Assembly (NCBI GenBank): GCA_046349035.1
Contig: JAXMDC010000003.1
Coordinates: 558,001-622,000 of the forward strand
Source: JAXMDC01 sp046349035
GTDB taxonomy: Bacteria > Pseudomonadota > Alphaproteobacteria > Rhizobiales > Kaistiaceae
DNA: 64,000 bases
Direction of reading: 5' to 3'
Both the position numbers and the translations under genes were made by a program. The notes under the pieces were generated by a model that was not told the DNA's origin, ran no database searches, and saw nothing but the letters and a program-made list of their open reading frames with translations. Numbering within the stretch: position 1 is the first letter of the stretch; every line of letters begins with the position of its first letter. Shown in pieces: positions 27,031 to 36,804 of the stretch.

Positions 27031-28116
27031 ATGAACACCGACCTTGAGACTCTCGAACGCGGCCTCGCCGCCGCCATCGCCGATGCCGCTGACGAAGCGG
27101 CGCTCGAAGAGGTTCGCGTCGCTGCGCTCGGCAAGAAGGGCTCGATCTCGGAACTGCTGAAGGGCCTCGGCGGCATGTCGCCGGAGGAACGCAAGAGTGC
27201 CGGCGCGGCGATCAACGGCCTCAAGGACCGGATCGGCGACGCGCTGGCGGCGCGACGGACCGAGCTCCGCGACGCCGAGATGCGCCGCCGTCTCGCCACC
27301 GAAACGGTCGACGTGACACTCCCGGTGCGGCCGAGCGGCATCGACAGCGGACGCATCCACCCGGTGAGCCAGGTCATCGACGAGATCACCGCCATCTTCG
27401 CCGACATGGGCTTTGCCGTTGCCGAAGGGCCGGACATCGAGAGCGACTACTATAACTTCACCGCCCTCAACTTTCCGGTCGGCCACCCGGCGCGAGAAAT
27501 GCACGACACCTTCTTCTTCAATCCGAAGGAGGGTGGCGAACGCCTGCTGCTTCGCACGCATACCTCGCCGGTGCAGATCCGCACGATGGAGACCAAGCGC
27601 CCGCCGATCCGCGTCGTCATTCCGGGGCGCACTTATCGTTGCGACAGCGATCAGACGCATACGCCAATGTTCCATCAGGTCGAGGGCCTGGTGATCGACG
27701 AGAGCGCGCATATCGGTCAGCTCAAATGGGTGCTGGCGGAGTTCTGCAAGACGTTCTTCGAGGTCGATAGCGTGAAGATGCGGTTCCGGCCGTCGTTCTT
27801 CCCGTTCACCGAACCGTCGATGGAGGTCGACATCCAGTGCCGTCGCCAGGGCGGAGAGATCCGATTTGGCGAGGGCGACGACTGGCTCGAGATTCTCGGC
27901 TGCGGGATGGTTCATCCCAATGTCATCCGCTACGGCGGACTCGATCCGGAGCGCTACCAGGGCTTTGCCTGGGGCATGGGGATCGACCGCATCGCCATGT
28001 TGAAATACGGGATGCCCGACCTCAGGGCCTTCTTCGACGCGGATGTGCGCTGGCTGAACCACTACGGCTTCAGACCGCTCGACCTGCCGACGCTGGCAGG
28101 CGGGCTAAGCGCGTGA
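27031..28116 (+). CDS. pheS: Phenylalanyl-tRNA synthetase alpha subunit
   Basis: Catalytic subunit of the alpha2-beta2 class II synthetase. The 361-residue protein has an N-terminal coiled coil, motif 1 (HPVSQVIDEITAIF), motif 2 (FRPSFFPFTEPSMEV), and motif 3 (GFAWGMGIDRIAMLKYG). The tRNA/amino-acid segment LLRTHTSPVQIR is intact. It is followed after 10 bases by pheT. Confidence 0.97.
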   Translation: MNTDLETLERGLAAAIADAADEAALEEVRVAALGKKGSISELLKGLGGMSPEERKSAGAAINGLKDRIGDALAARRTELRDAEMRRRLATETVDVTLPVRPSGIDSGRIHPVSQVIDEITAIFADMGFAVAEGPDIESDYYNFTALNFPVGHPAREMHDTFFFNPKEGGERLLLRTHTSPVQIRTMETKRPPIRVVIPGRTYRCDSDQTHTPMFHQVEGLVIDESAHIGQLKWVLAEFCKTFFEVDSVKMRFRPSFFPFTEPSMEVDIQCRRQGGEIRFGEGDDWLEILGCGMVHPNVIRYGGLDPERYQGFAWGMGIDRIAMLKYGMPDLRAFFDADVRWLNHYGFRPLDLPTLAGGLSA

Positions 28117-28126
28117 GGGGGCTGCC

Positions 28127-30544
28127 ATGAAACTCCCTCTCTCCTGGCTCAAAGAGCATCTCGAAACGACAGCCGATGTCGGCACGATCTCCGCGCGGCT
28201 GACGACACTCGGCCTTGAGGTCGAGGGAATCGAGGACAAGGCGAAGTCTTTCGCCGGCATCCGGGTGGCGCGGATTGTTTCTGCGGTACAGCATCCCAAT
28301 GCCGATCGCCTGCGGGTGTGCATGGTCGACCCCGGCACCGGCACACCGCTGCAAGTGGTGTGCGGGGCGCCCAATGCCCGTACCGATCTCGTCGGCGTTT
28401 TCGCGCCGGCTGGCACGTTGATCCCGGGCACCGGCGCAAGGCTGGAGAAAGGCGTCATCCGCGGCGTCGAGTCGAACGGGATGCTTCTATCGGCGCGCGA
28501 GCTCGGCCTGTCGGACGATCACAGCGGGATCGTCGAATTGCCGGCCAATGCTCCGATCGGGGCCGCTTACGCGACCTATGCCGGACTCGACGATCCGGTG
28601 ATCGATGTCGCGATCACCCCGAACCGGGCGGACTGCCTCGGCGTCGACTACATCGCCCGCGACCTCGCGGCTTCGGGGCTCGGCACCTACCGGAACGATC
28701 CCGTGCAGCCAATTCCCGGCAACGGGAGGTGCCCGGTCAAGGTGAAACTCGACTTCGGCGCAACGCCATCGCTTTGCCCTGCCTTCGCGCTTCGCCTCAT
28801 CCGTGACGTTAAGAACGGACCGTCGCCGGAATGGCTGCAGAGACGCCTCCGCGCCATCGGTCTTCGGCCGATCAACGCCCTCGTCGACGTCACCAATCTG
28901 ATCACGTTTGCCGGAGCTCGGCCGCTGCACGTGTTCGACGCGGCGAAAGTCAAGGGTAGCCTCACTGTCCGCCGGGCAAGAGCTGGCGAGACGCTGCTGG
29001 CGCTCGACGGCAAGACCTACACGCTCGACGAGACGATGTGCGTGATTGCCGACGAGGCGGGAGCGGAGTCGCTCGCGGGGATCATGGGCGGGGAATCCAC
29101 CGGCTGCTCCGACGCCACGACGGACGTCCTCATCGAATCGGCTCTCTGGGAACCGCTTAACATCGCCCAGACCGGTCGCAAGCTCGGAATCGTGTCCGAT
29201 GCCCGCTACCGCTTCGAACGCGGCGTCGACCCGGCCTTCATGCTCCCCGGCCTCGAACTGGCGACGCGCCTCGTCATGGACCTTTGCGGCGGGACGCCGA
29301 GCGAGATCGAACTCGCCGGCCAAGTCCCGCTCGCCAGGCGCGTGGTGGAGATGCCCTATGGGGAGGTAAAGCGCCTCGCAGGCATCGACCCGCCGCCGCA
29401 GGAGATCGCCGCGATCCTTACTCGCCTCGGCTTCGAGGTGACCCGTGACGACGAGGCGAGGACGCTCCGCGCCATTGTTCCCTCCTGGCGCGGCGACGTT
29501 TCGATCAAAGCCGATCTCGTCGAGGAGGTCGTGCGCATCACCGGCGTCGACAATGTGCCGGAAGCGCCGCTGCCGCGGACGGCTGGAATCGCCAAGCCAG
29601 TGCTGACGCTTTTGCAGCAGCGGACGCGCCGCGCCAAGCGGGCGCTGGCAGCGCGAGGTCTCGTCGAGGCAGTGACTTGGTCGTTCATCCCCGAGGCACA
29701 CGCGGTCGCCTTCGGCGGCGGCAAAGCGGAGCTTAAGCTCGCCAACCCGATCGCCGCCGACATGAGCGACATGCGGCCGAGCCTTCTCCCCGGCCTCATC
29801 GCCGCGGCGCAGCGCAACGCGGCGCGGGGCTTCGGCGACCTTGCCCTTTTCGAGGTCGGGCAGATCTATCGCGGCGATCAGCCGGCCGACCAATTCACCG
29901 CGGCGGCCGGTATCCGGCGGGGGCTCGCGTCGGCGGCGGGAACCGGCAGGAGTTGGGCCGGCGCGTCCGGCGTCACCGCCTTCGATGCCAAAGCCGACGC
30001 CCTCACCTTGCTTGCCGCGCTCGGCGTTCCGGCCGATCGCGTTCAGGTCGAAGCCGGCGGCGCCCCCTTCCTGCATCCGGGACGATCGGCCAGCCTCAAG
30101 CTCGGGCCGACGGCGCTCGGCGTCTTCGGCGAACTTCACCCGGCGGCGTTGACCACACTCGACGCAACCGGTCCGCTCGTTGCCTTCGAAATCGTCCTTG
30201 AGGCGTTGCCGGCACCCAAAGAGAAGGCGACGCGGGCCAAGGCGGCGCTGAAGCTCTCCGAATTCCAGCCGGTTAAGCGCGACTTTGCTTTTGTGGTCGA
30301 CCGCGCGACGAGCGCCGCCAAGATCGTCCGCGCCGCGCAAAGTGCCGACAAGAAGCTGATCGCCGAAGTGAAGGTCTTCGACGTGTTCTCCGGCAGCGCG
30401 CTCGGCGCAGACAAGAAGTCCCTGGCCATCGAGGTAACGCTGCAGCCGACCGAGAAGACGCTCACCGAAGCGGAGATCGAGGCGGTCGGAGCAAAGATCG
30501 TCGCCGAGGTCGCCAAGGCCACCGGAGCGACGCTCCGAGCCTAA
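28127..30544 (+). CDS. pheT: Phenylalanyl-tRNA synthetase beta subunit
   Basis: The 805-residue beta subunit. It has an N-terminal tRNA-binding OB domain (VVCGAPNARTDLVGVFAPAG), B3/B4 editing domain (NRADCLGVDYIARDLA), B5, the inactive synthetase-like core, and a C-terminal ferredoxin-fold anticodon-binding domain (KRDFAFVVD through LTEAEIEAVG). It has full family length with no breaks and forms an operon with pheS. Confidence 0.97.
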   Translation: MKLPLSWLKEHLETTADVGTISARLTTLGLEVEGIEDKAKSFAGIRVARIVSAVQHPNADRLRVCMVDPGTGTPLQVVCGAPNARTDLVGVFAPAGTLIPGTGARLEKGVIRGVESNGMLLSARELGLSDDHSGIVELPANAPIGAAYATYAGLDDPVIDVAITPNRADCLGVDYIARDLAASGLGTYRNDPVQPIPGNGRCPVKVKLDFGATPSLCPAFALRLIRDVKNGPSPEWLQRRLRAIGLRPINALVDVTNLITFAGARPLHVFDAAKVKGSLTVRRARAGETLLALDGKTYTLDETMCVIADEAGAESLAGIMGGESTGCSDATTDVLIESALWEPLNIAQTGRKLGIVSDARYRFERGVDPAFMLPGLELATRLVMDLCGGTPSEIELAGQVPLARRVVEMPYGEVKRLAGIDPPPQEIAAILTRLGFEVTRDDEARTLRAIVPSWRGDVSIKADLVEEVVRITGVDNVPEAPLPRTAGIAKPVLTLLQQRTRRAKRALAARGLVEAVTWSFIPEAHAVAFGGGKAELKLANPIAADMSDMRPSLLPGLIAAAQRNAARGFGDLALFEVGQIYRGDQPADQFTAAAGIRRGLASAAGTGRSWAGASGVTAFDAKADALTLLAALGVPADRVQVEAGGAPFLHPGRSASLKLGPTALGVFGELHPAALTTLDATGPLVAFEIVLEALPAPKEKATRAKAALKLSEFQPVKRDFAFVVDRATSAAKIVRAAQSADKKLIAEVKVFDVFSGSALGADKKSLAIEVTLQPTEKTLTEAEIEAVGAKIVAEVAKATGATLRA

Positions 30545-30651
30545 GGAAACCGCGGAGGCGCAGTCTTTGGGCGGCCGCCCGTCCTCGCAGAGCGTTGACC
30601 ATCTTGCGCTTCCTCAAGCCGCAGCGTGGTCAGATTTGCTAAGAAACCGCC

Positions 30652-31929
30652 ATGCTGACTGGAAAGAACGTTCTCCTCATCATCGCCGGCGGCATCGCCG
30701 CCTATAAGGCTCTGAATGTCATCCGGCGACTCCGCGAGGCGGGAGCGACGGTGCGCGTTGTGCTGACCAGGGCCGGTACAGCGTTCGTGACGCCGCTGTC
30801 GGCCGGTGCCATCGCCGGCAGCAAGGCGCTCGTCGATCTCCTCGATCCGGAGAGCGAGCACGACGTTGGACATATCCGTCTGGCGCGAGAGGCGGACCTG
30901 ATTGTCGTCGCCCCGGCTACCGCCGACCTCCTCGCGAAGATGGCAGGCGGCCTTGCCGACGACCTTGCAACAGCAGTGCTCCTTGCCGCCCGCTGCCCCA
31001 TTCTTGCCGCTCCGGCCATGAACCCGGCCATGTGGGACCATCCGGCGACGCGCCGCAATGTCGAACGCCTGGTTTCCGACGGGCTCTATTTCGTCGGGCC
31101 GAACGACGGCGAGATGGCCGAGGCTGGCGAGGCCGGGATGGGCCGCATGGCCGAACCGAGCGAGATCGTCGACGCCGCAACGGCGCTGCTGCAGGCAGGG
31201 CGGGCCGGCGTCGAGAAGCCTCTTGCCGGCCACCACGTCCTGGTCACCTCCGGCCCGACGCACGAGCCGCTCGATCCCGTGCGTTACCTCGCCAACCGCT
31301 CTTCCGGTCGCCAAGGCCATGCGATCGCAGCGGCGGCTGCCGCCGCGGGGGCGCGCGTTACGCTGATATCCGGGCCGGTGTCCCTCGCTGACCCGCCGGG
31401 AGTGACCGCAACCCATGTCGAGACCGCGGCCGAGATGATGAGCGCGGTCGAGGCGGCGCTGCCGGCCGATGTCGCCATTCTGGCGGCGGCGGTCGCGGAC
31501 TGGCGGCCAGCGGCGACGGCGGCACGGAAAATGAAGAAGGACGGCGGCAGGGCCCCTTCGCTGGCGCTCTCCGAGAACCCCGACATCCTGATCAGCCTCA
31601 GCCGCCATCACACGCTGCGGCCGCACCTCGTCATCGGTTTCTCGGCGGAGACCGACGACCTGATGAGCAACGCTGCCGCCAAGCTCGCCGCCAAGGGGTG
31701 CGACTGGATCGTCGCCAACGATGTGTCGCCGGCGACGGGCGTGTTCGGCGGCGAGGACAACACTGTCCATCTGCTCTCCGCGGACGGCGTTGAGTCCTGG
31801 CCGAGAATGAAAAAGACCGAAGTCGCTGCGCGGCTCATCACTCGCGTCGCCGAAGCCATGGCGGCGGCCTTTCCAGGCGGTCGCGGCAGCGCGAAGGCGC
31901 GGCGAGGCCGCAGCCGAACCGGCAAATGA
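30652..31929 (+). CDS. coaBC: Bifunctional phosphopantothenoylcysteine synthetase/decarboxylase
   Basis: Carries out two steps of coenzyme A synthesis. The N-terminal flavoprotein decarboxylase (CoaC) begins NVLLIIAGGIAAYKALNVIR and has the APAMNPAMW substrate-clamp motif. The C-terminal synthetase (CoaB) begins near residue 200 with LVTSGPTHEPLDPVRYLANRS. The 425 residues are the usual length. The stop overlaps the dut start (ATGA), so the two genes are coupled, as in many proteobacteria. Confidence 0.96.
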   Translation: MLTGKNVLLIIAGGIAAYKALNVIRRLREAGATVRVVLTRAGTAFVTPLSAGAIAGSKALVDLLDPESEHDVGHIRLAREADLIVVAPATADLLAKMAGGLADDLATAVLLAARCPILAAPAMNPAMWDHPATRRNVERLVSDGLYFVGPNDGEMAEAGEAGMGRMAEPSEIVDAATALLQAGRAGVEKPLAGHHVLVTSGPTHEPLDPVRYLANRSSGRQGHAIAAAAAAAGARVTLISGPVSLADPPGVTATHVETAAEMMSAVEAALPADVAILAAAVADWRPAATAARKMKKDGGRAPSLALSENPDILISLSRHHTLRPHLVIGFSAETDDLMSNAAAKLAAKGCDWIVANDVSPATGVFGGEDNTVHLLSADGVESWPRMKKTEVAARLITRVAEAMAAAFPGGRGSAKARRGRSRTGK

Positions 31930-32381
31930 CACTCCCCCTCCTCCAGGTAGTGACCCTGCCGCACGCGGAGGGACTTCCGCTTCCCGCGTATGCATCGGCC
32001 GAAGCGGCGGGGCTCGACCTGTTAGCCGCATTGCCTGCCGACACTCCGGTCGAGATCGGCCCCAGCCGCCGCGCGGCAATCCCGACCGGGCTGCTGATTG
32101 CGATCCCGCCCGGTCATGAAGGCCAGGTGCGCCCGCGCTCTGGTCTCGCCCGCAACCACGGCCTTACAGTCCTCAACAGCCCCGGCACAATCGACTCGGA
32201 CTATCGCGGCGAAGTGCAGGTGCTGCTGATCAATCTCGGGGCTGAGCCCTTCACGATCCGCCGCGGCATGCGCATCGCCCAACTGGTCGTGGCGCCGGTC
32301 ACCCGGGTCGAGGTGGTCGCGCGGGCTACGCTCGACCCGACGCGTCGCGGCGACGGCGGTTTTGGCTCGACCGGCGTGTAG
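31926..32381 (+). CDS. dut: dUTP diphosphatase
   Basis: Hydrolyses dUTP to dUMP, keeping uracil out of DNA and supplying thymidylate synthesis. The 151-residue trimeric-type enzyme has all five motifs: SAEAAGLDLLA (1), RPRSGLARNHG (2), NSPGTIDSDYRGEV (3), RRGMRIAQLVV (4), and the glycine-rich tail RGDGGFGSTG (5). Confidence 0.97.
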   Translation: MTLPLLQVVTLPHAEGLPLPAYASAEAAGLDLLAALPADTPVEIGPSRRAAIPTGLLIAIPPGHEGQVRPRSGLARNHGLTVLNSPGTIDSDYRGEVQVLLINLGAEPFTIRRGMRIAQLVVAPVTRVEVVARATLDPTRRGDGGFGSTGV

Positions 32382-32462
32382 TGTCCGACCGGTGCGTCGG
32401 GTTGCCCTTTCGCCTTCTGGCGGAAAGACGCCATAATCGCCGCAACGCCGGGCGGGGACGCG

Positions 32463-33413
32463 ATGAAACACGGACGCGGCAAGATCTACGCTTCGATCAC
32501 CGACACGATCGGCGACACGCCGCTGGTCCGGCTCGACCGGATCGCGCGGCACGCCGGTGTGCGAGCCAACCTCATTGCCAAGCTCGAGTTCTTCAACCCG
32601 GCCGGCAGCGTCAAGGACCGCATCGGCGTCGCCATGCTCGACGCGCTCGAGCGCGAAGGGCGGCTCAAGCCGGGCGGCACGATCGTCGAGCCGACCTCGG
32701 GCAACACCGGCATCGCCCTCGCCTTCGTGGCTGCGGCGCGCGGCTATCGGCTCATCCTGACCATGCCCGACACGATGTCGCTTGAACGGCGCAAGCTCCT
32801 CAAGCTGCTCGGCGCCGAACTCGAACTCACCGATGGCCTCAAAGGGATGCGCGGCGCCATCGCGCGCGCCGAGGAGCTGTTGGCGAGCATCCCCGGCGCG
32901 GTGATGCCGCAGCAGTTTCAGAACGCCGCGAACCCGGCGATTCACCGGGTTACCACCGCCGAAGAGATCTGGAACGACACCGACGGCGCGCTCGATGTCT
33001 TCATCGCCGGCGTCGGGACCGGAGGGACGATCACTGGGGTCGGCCAGGCGTTGAAGCCCCGCAAGCCGGGTCTACGAGTGATCGCGGTCGAGCCGGAAGG
33101 CAGTCCGGTGCTCTCGGGCGGGGAGGCCGGGAGTCACCGCATCCAAGGCATTGGATCTGGCTTCGTGCCGCCGATCCTTGACACAACCATCTATGACGAG
33201 GTCGTGCGCGTAGCCAATGACGAGGCCTTCGCGACGGCGCGACTCTGCGCACGCCTTGAAGGCATTCCGGCCGGCATCTCATCGGGCGCAGCAATTGCCG
33301 CCGCCATCAAGGTCGGCCTCCGAGCAGACATGGCGGGTAAGACGATCGTGCTGGTCTTGCCATCGTTCGCCGAGCGCTATCTCTCAACCCCTCTCTTCGA
33401 AGGGCTGGAGTAG
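32463..33413 (+). CDS. cysK: Cysteine synthase (O-acetylserine sulfhydrylase)
   Basis: A PLP beta-replacement enzyme making cysteine from O-acetylserine and sulfide. The 316-residue protein has the PLP lysine in FNPAGSVKDRIG, the substrate loop EPTSGNTGIALAFVAA, and the phosphate-binding GVGTGGTITGVG. C-terminal residues include GIPAGISSGAA. CysK rather than CysM is the better guess from length and motifs, but the two overlap. It is convergent with ubiB, seven bases apart. Confidence 0.93.
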   Translation: MKHGRGKIYASITDTIGDTPLVRLDRIARHAGVRANLIAKLEFFNPAGSVKDRIGVAMLDALEREGRLKPGGTIVEPTSGNTGIALAFVAAARGYRLILTMPDTMSLERRKLLKLLGAELELTDGLKGMRGAIARAEELLASIPGAVMPQQFQNAANPAIHRVTTAEEIWNDTDGALDVFIAGVGTGGTITGVGQALKPRKPGLRVIAVEPEGSPVLSGGEAGSHRIQGIGSGFVPPILDTTIYDEVVRVANDEAFATARLCARLEGIPAGISSGAAIAAAIKVGLRADMAGKTIVLVLPSFAERYLSTPLFEGLE

Positions 33414-33419
33414 GCTTGG

Positions 33420-34994
33420 CTACAGGCGGCCACGCAGCAATGCGACGAGCAGTACGGCCGCTATGACCCACAAGGCGATGCGCGTCGCTCGGCCGGCGCG
33501 CGCTTCTTCACGGGCGAGCGCGTTCACCGTCCGCTCATCCAGTCGGAGGCCACTCTCGCTCATGTCGGCGAACGACTTGGCGAGGCGCTCGGCCCGTTCG
33601 GCAAGGACGGGAAGGGTGCCGACAAGGGCGGCGAGCGAGCCGGCATTGCGCGCTGCCTCCTCGAGGCGCCCCGCCGGCCCGAGATGGCGTTCGATCCATT
33701 GCGCGACCACCGGCTCGGCGGCGGCCCACATATCGAAGTCGGGGTCGAGCGAGCGGGCGACGCCCTCGACGACCACCATCGTTTTCTGGAGCAGCAGCAG
33801 TTCCGGCCGCGTCGCCATGTCGAAGAGCTCGGTCACCTCGAACAGCAGCATCAGCAGCTTGGCCATCGAGATCGACGCGGCCGACTGACCGTGTATCGGT
33901 TCGCCGATAGCGCGGAGGGCCTGGGCGAAGTCCTCGACCGAATGGCGCGGCGGTACATAGCCGGCCTCGAAATGGACTTCGGCGATCCGCCGGTAGTCGC
34001 GCTTGATGAAACCGTAGAGGACCTCGGCGAGGAAGCGGCGCTCGCGCGGTCCGATGCGGCCCATGATACCGAAATCGACCGCCACGATGCCCCCATCCGC
34101 CTCGACGAAGAGGTTTCCCTGGTGGAGGTCGGCGTGGAAGAATCCGTCGCGTAGAGCCTGGCGCAGGAAGGCCTGGATCAGGCGAGCGGCGATCTTGGGG
34201 AGGTCGTGGCCGGCTGCCTTCAAGGCGGAGAGATCAGACAGCTTGGTGCCGTCGATCCATTCCAGGGTCAGCACTTCGCGGGAGGAGCGCGCCCAATCTA
34301 CGGCGGGAACGCGGAAGCCCTCCCCGCCCTCCACTTTCTCGGCCATCTCGGCAAGCGCGGCCGCCTCCAAGCGAAGGTCCATCTCGATCGCCACGGAGCG
34401 GGCGAGCGTATCCACTACCTCGATCAGGCGGAGGCGGCGCAGAGACGGGTCGAATCGTCCGGCGAGCCGCGCGCCGGCATAGAACGTCGCGAGGTCGCGA
34501 CGGAAGCGGAGGGCGATGCCCGGGCGAAGCACCTTGACCGCAACCGTGCGCGTCGCCTCGCCTTCGCGCACGGTGGCACGATGAACCTGGGCGATCGAAG
34601 CCGCTGCGACCGGATCGCTGAAAGCTGAGTACAGCGACTCGACCGGCGCACCTAACTCCCGGGCAATCGTCTCTCGTGCCGCTTCCATCGGAAACGGCGC
34701 CATCTCATCACGTAGCCCGCCAAGGGCCGTCGCCAGTTCCCGGCCGACGAGATCCGGCCGGGTTGCCAGGAACTGGCCGAGCTTGACATAGGAGGGACCG
34801 AGGCGATTGAGAGCCGTGGTCAGGCGGCTGGCGCGTTCCGTGCTCGGGAGATCGCGCCGTTCAAGCGATCGGGCGGCGCGCGCAAGGAAGCGCGGGATCG
34901 GCGGCAGTTGCTCGGCGAGACCCGCGGGCGCGGCCCCTTCGCGTGCCAGCACGATGCCGGCATAGGCAAGTCGCGCCAGAGCGGCGATTGTCAT
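33420..34994 (-). CDS. ubiB: UbiB-family atypical kinase/ATPase for ubiquinone synthesis
   Basis: A 524-residue ABC1/ADCK protein. It has the family KxGQ element in PSYVKLGQFLATRPD, the Ala-rich nucleotide loop (VAAASIAQVHRA), the lysine in AVKVLRPG, and the catalytic HADLHQGNLF and AVDFGIMG. The last ~40 residues include a C-terminal membrane helix (IALWVIAAVLLVALL). It supports the ubiquinone biosynthetic complex. It is the downstream gene of a ubiE-ubiB pair, six bases apart. Confidence 0.94.
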   Translation of the reverse strand: MTIAALARLAYAGIVLAREGAAPAGLAEQLPPIPRFLARAARSLERRDLPSTERASRLTTALNRLGPSYVKLGQFLATRPDLVGRELATALGGLRDEMAPFPMEAARETIARELGAPVESLYSAFSDPVAAASIAQVHRATVREGEATRTVAVKVLRPGIALRFRRDLATFYAGARLAGRFDPSLRRLRLIEVVDTLARSVAIEMDLRLEAAALAEMAEKVEGGEGFRVPAVDWARSSREVLTLEWIDGTKLSDLSALKAAGHDLPKIAARLIQAFLRQALRDGFFHADLHQGNLFVEADGGIVAVDFGIMGRIGPRERRFLAEVLYGFIKRDYRRIAEVHFEAGYVPPRHSVEDFAQALRAIGEPIHGQSAASISMAKLLMLLFEVTELFDMATRPELLLLQKTMVVVEGVARSLDPDFDMWAAAEPVVAQWIERHLGPAGRLEEAARNAGSLAALVGTLPVLAERAERLAKSFADMSESGLRLDERTVNALAREEARAGRATRIALWVIAAVLLVALLRGRL

Positions 34995-35000
34995 CGGCCG

Positions 35001-35768
35001 TCAGATCTTCCAGGCGGAGTGGAGGGCGACGATTCCGCCCGAGAGGTCCTGCCAGGACACGCGAGCAAAGCCGGCCTCGCGCAGCATGGTGGCGAAGCGC
35101 GCCTGGTGCGGGAACCGCTCAATCGACTCCACGAGGTAACGGTACGGCTCGGCGTCGCCGGCGACGATCGCCCCAAGGAGTGGGACGACGTGCCGCGTAT
35201 ACTGCTCGTTCAGCGTATCGAGCCAGGCAACGTTGACCCTGGAGAATTCGAGGACGAGGAAACGACCGCCCGGCTTAAGAACCCGCCAAGCCTCACGGAG
35301 CGCGCGGTCGATCGCCGGTACGTTACGAATGCCGAAGGCGATGGTCACGGCATCGAAGCCGTCGTCGGGAAAGGGGAGCGCTTCGGCATTAGCCTCAAGG
35401 AACTGGAGGCGGTCGTCGAGGCCGCGGTCGGCGGCGCGCCCGCGGCCGACGTCAAGCATCGCCGGGTTGATATCGGCGACCGTGATCTCGGCATCAGCCG
35501 CGCGTTCGGCGATGCGAAACGCGATGTCGCCCGTGCCGCCTGCAACGTCGAGAGAGCGGAAAGGAAGGCGTCGCGGCGGCGACAACGCCGTCACCAGCGC
35601 GTCCTTCCACAGCCTGTGAAGCCCGCCCGACATCAGGTCGTTCATGAGATCGTAGCGGCTGGCGACGCGGTCGAAGACACTGTCGACGAAATCCTGGCGG
35701 TCGGTGGACGCCATTCCAGGACGCGTTTCGGCGTAGTGGCGGGCGGGGTCGGCGACGGTAACAGTCAT
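35001..35768 (-). CDS. ubiE: Ubiquinone/menaquinone C-methyltransferase
   Basis: An S-adenosylmethionine-dependent C-methyltransferase of 255 residues for ubiquinone (and menaquinone, if made). Motifs are VFDRVASRYDLMNDLMSGGLHRLWK near the start (shown in part), the SAM site LDVAGGTGDIAF, and FGIRNVPAIDRALREA. The ATG at 35768 gives the usual length. It is divergent from mutM across 99 bases, which must hold both promoters. Confidence 0.95.
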   Translation of the reverse strand: MTVTVADPARHYAETRPGMASTDRQDFVDSVFDRVASRYDLMNDLMSGGLHRLWKDALVTALSPPRRLPFRSLDVAGGTGDIAFRIAERAADAEITVADINPAMLDVGRGRAADRGLDDRLQFLEANAEALPFPDDGFDAVTIAFGIRNVPAIDRALREAWRVLKPGGRFLVLEFSRVNVAWLDTLNEQYTRHVVPLLGAIVAGDAEPYRYLVESIERFPHQARFATMLREAGFARVSWQDLSGGIVALHSAWKI

Positions 35769-35867
35769 GGTGGTAGTGTCCTTGAAATCATAGGTAAATT
35801 CCAATCCTCTTCGCCAACATGGTATGCGCGCTCCGGTCACAGGCGACCAGCCGCGGGATGTGCCGAA

Positions 35868-36755
35868 ATGCCCGAACTCCCTGAAGTTGAAACGGTTCGT
35901 CTGGGCCTCGAGCCGGCCATGGCGGGGGCGCGGTTCACGGCTGTGACGCTTCAGCGCGGCGATTTGCGCCGCCCTTTCCCCAAGGCTTTCGCACGCCGAT
36001 TGACGGGGCGGCGGGTCACCGCGCTCACACGACGCGGCAAGTTCATCCTCGCCAATCTCGACGACGACGAGGTCCTCGTCATGCACCTCGGTATGTCCGG
36101 CTCCTTCCGTATCGCGCCGCTGAGAGGGGCGCACAGCCACATGCCGGGCGACTTCCATTTACCGCGGTCGGAGGCCGCTGCGCACGATCACGTCGTTTTC
36201 GAAATGTCTTCGGGAAAGCGTATCACCTACAACGACCCACGCCGCTTCGGACTCATGGACCTCGTCCCGGCGGCCGATGTTGCCTCCTCGCGACACTTCG
36301 CCGAAATGGGGGTGGAACCGCTCGGCGAGGAGTTCACGCCCGAGTTTCTGGCACGCCGTTTTGCTGGCCGGGCAGTTCCGCTCAAGGCTGCCCTGCTCGA
36401 TCAACACGTGATCGCCGGTCTCGGCAACATCTATGCCAGTGAAGCCCTTTGGCGCGCCAAGCTTTCGCCGCTTCGCCCGGCTGCATCGATGGCGCGCAAG
36501 GACGGCAAGCCGTCGGCGCGAGCCGCTGCGCTGGTCGCCGCTTGCCGCGCGGTCCTGGAGGAGGCTATTGCCGCGGGCGGGTCGACGCTGCGCAACCATG
36601 CTCTAACTGACGGCAGCCTCGGCACCTTTCAGATGCGCTTTGCGGTCTATGATCGGGAAGGCGAGGCCTGCGTGCGCCCGCATCGACCGACGCGGATAAG
36701 GCGGATCGTTCAGGGCGGACGGTCGACCTTTTTCTGTCCCACGTGCCAGCGATGA
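35868..36755 (+). CDS. mutM: Formamidopyrimidine-DNA glycosylase
   Basis: Removes oxidised purines and nicks the abasic strand. The 295-residue protein has the catalytic N-terminal proline (MPELPEVETVR), the MHLGMSG segment, NDPRRFG, and AGLGNIYASEALW for the helix-two-turn-helix. The C-terminal zinc finger is unusual. It reads EACVRPHRPTRIRRIVQGG, then FFCPTCQR, so the second of four expected Cys ligands is absent and a His lies nearby. The ATG at 35868 is the only start that leaves the essential Pro2. Confidence 0.95.
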   Translation: MPELPEVETVRLGLEPAMAGARFTAVTLQRGDLRRPFPKAFARRLTGRRVTALTRRGKFILANLDDDEVLVMHLGMSGSFRIAPLRGAHSHMPGDFHLPRSEAAAHDHVVFEMSSGKRITYNDPRRFGLMDLVPAADVASSRHFAEMGVEPLGEEFTPEFLARRFAGRAVPLKAALLDQHVIAGLGNIYASEALWRAKLSPLRPAASMARKDGKPSARAAALVAACRAVLEEAIAAGGSTLRNHALTDGSLGTFQMRFAVYDREGEACVRPHRPTRIRRIVQGGRSTFFCPTCQR

Positions 36756-36804
36756 ACTTGTGCCGGCACTTGGCCTCGGCTAGCGCCAAACGCTGGAGAG
36801 CGAC

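Noticed and set aside
26915..27034. 39-codon frame ending in an ATGA overlap with pheS, considered as a leader peptide
   Set aside because: It has no phenylalanine codons, so it is not a typical attenuation leader, and no clear ribosome-binding site.
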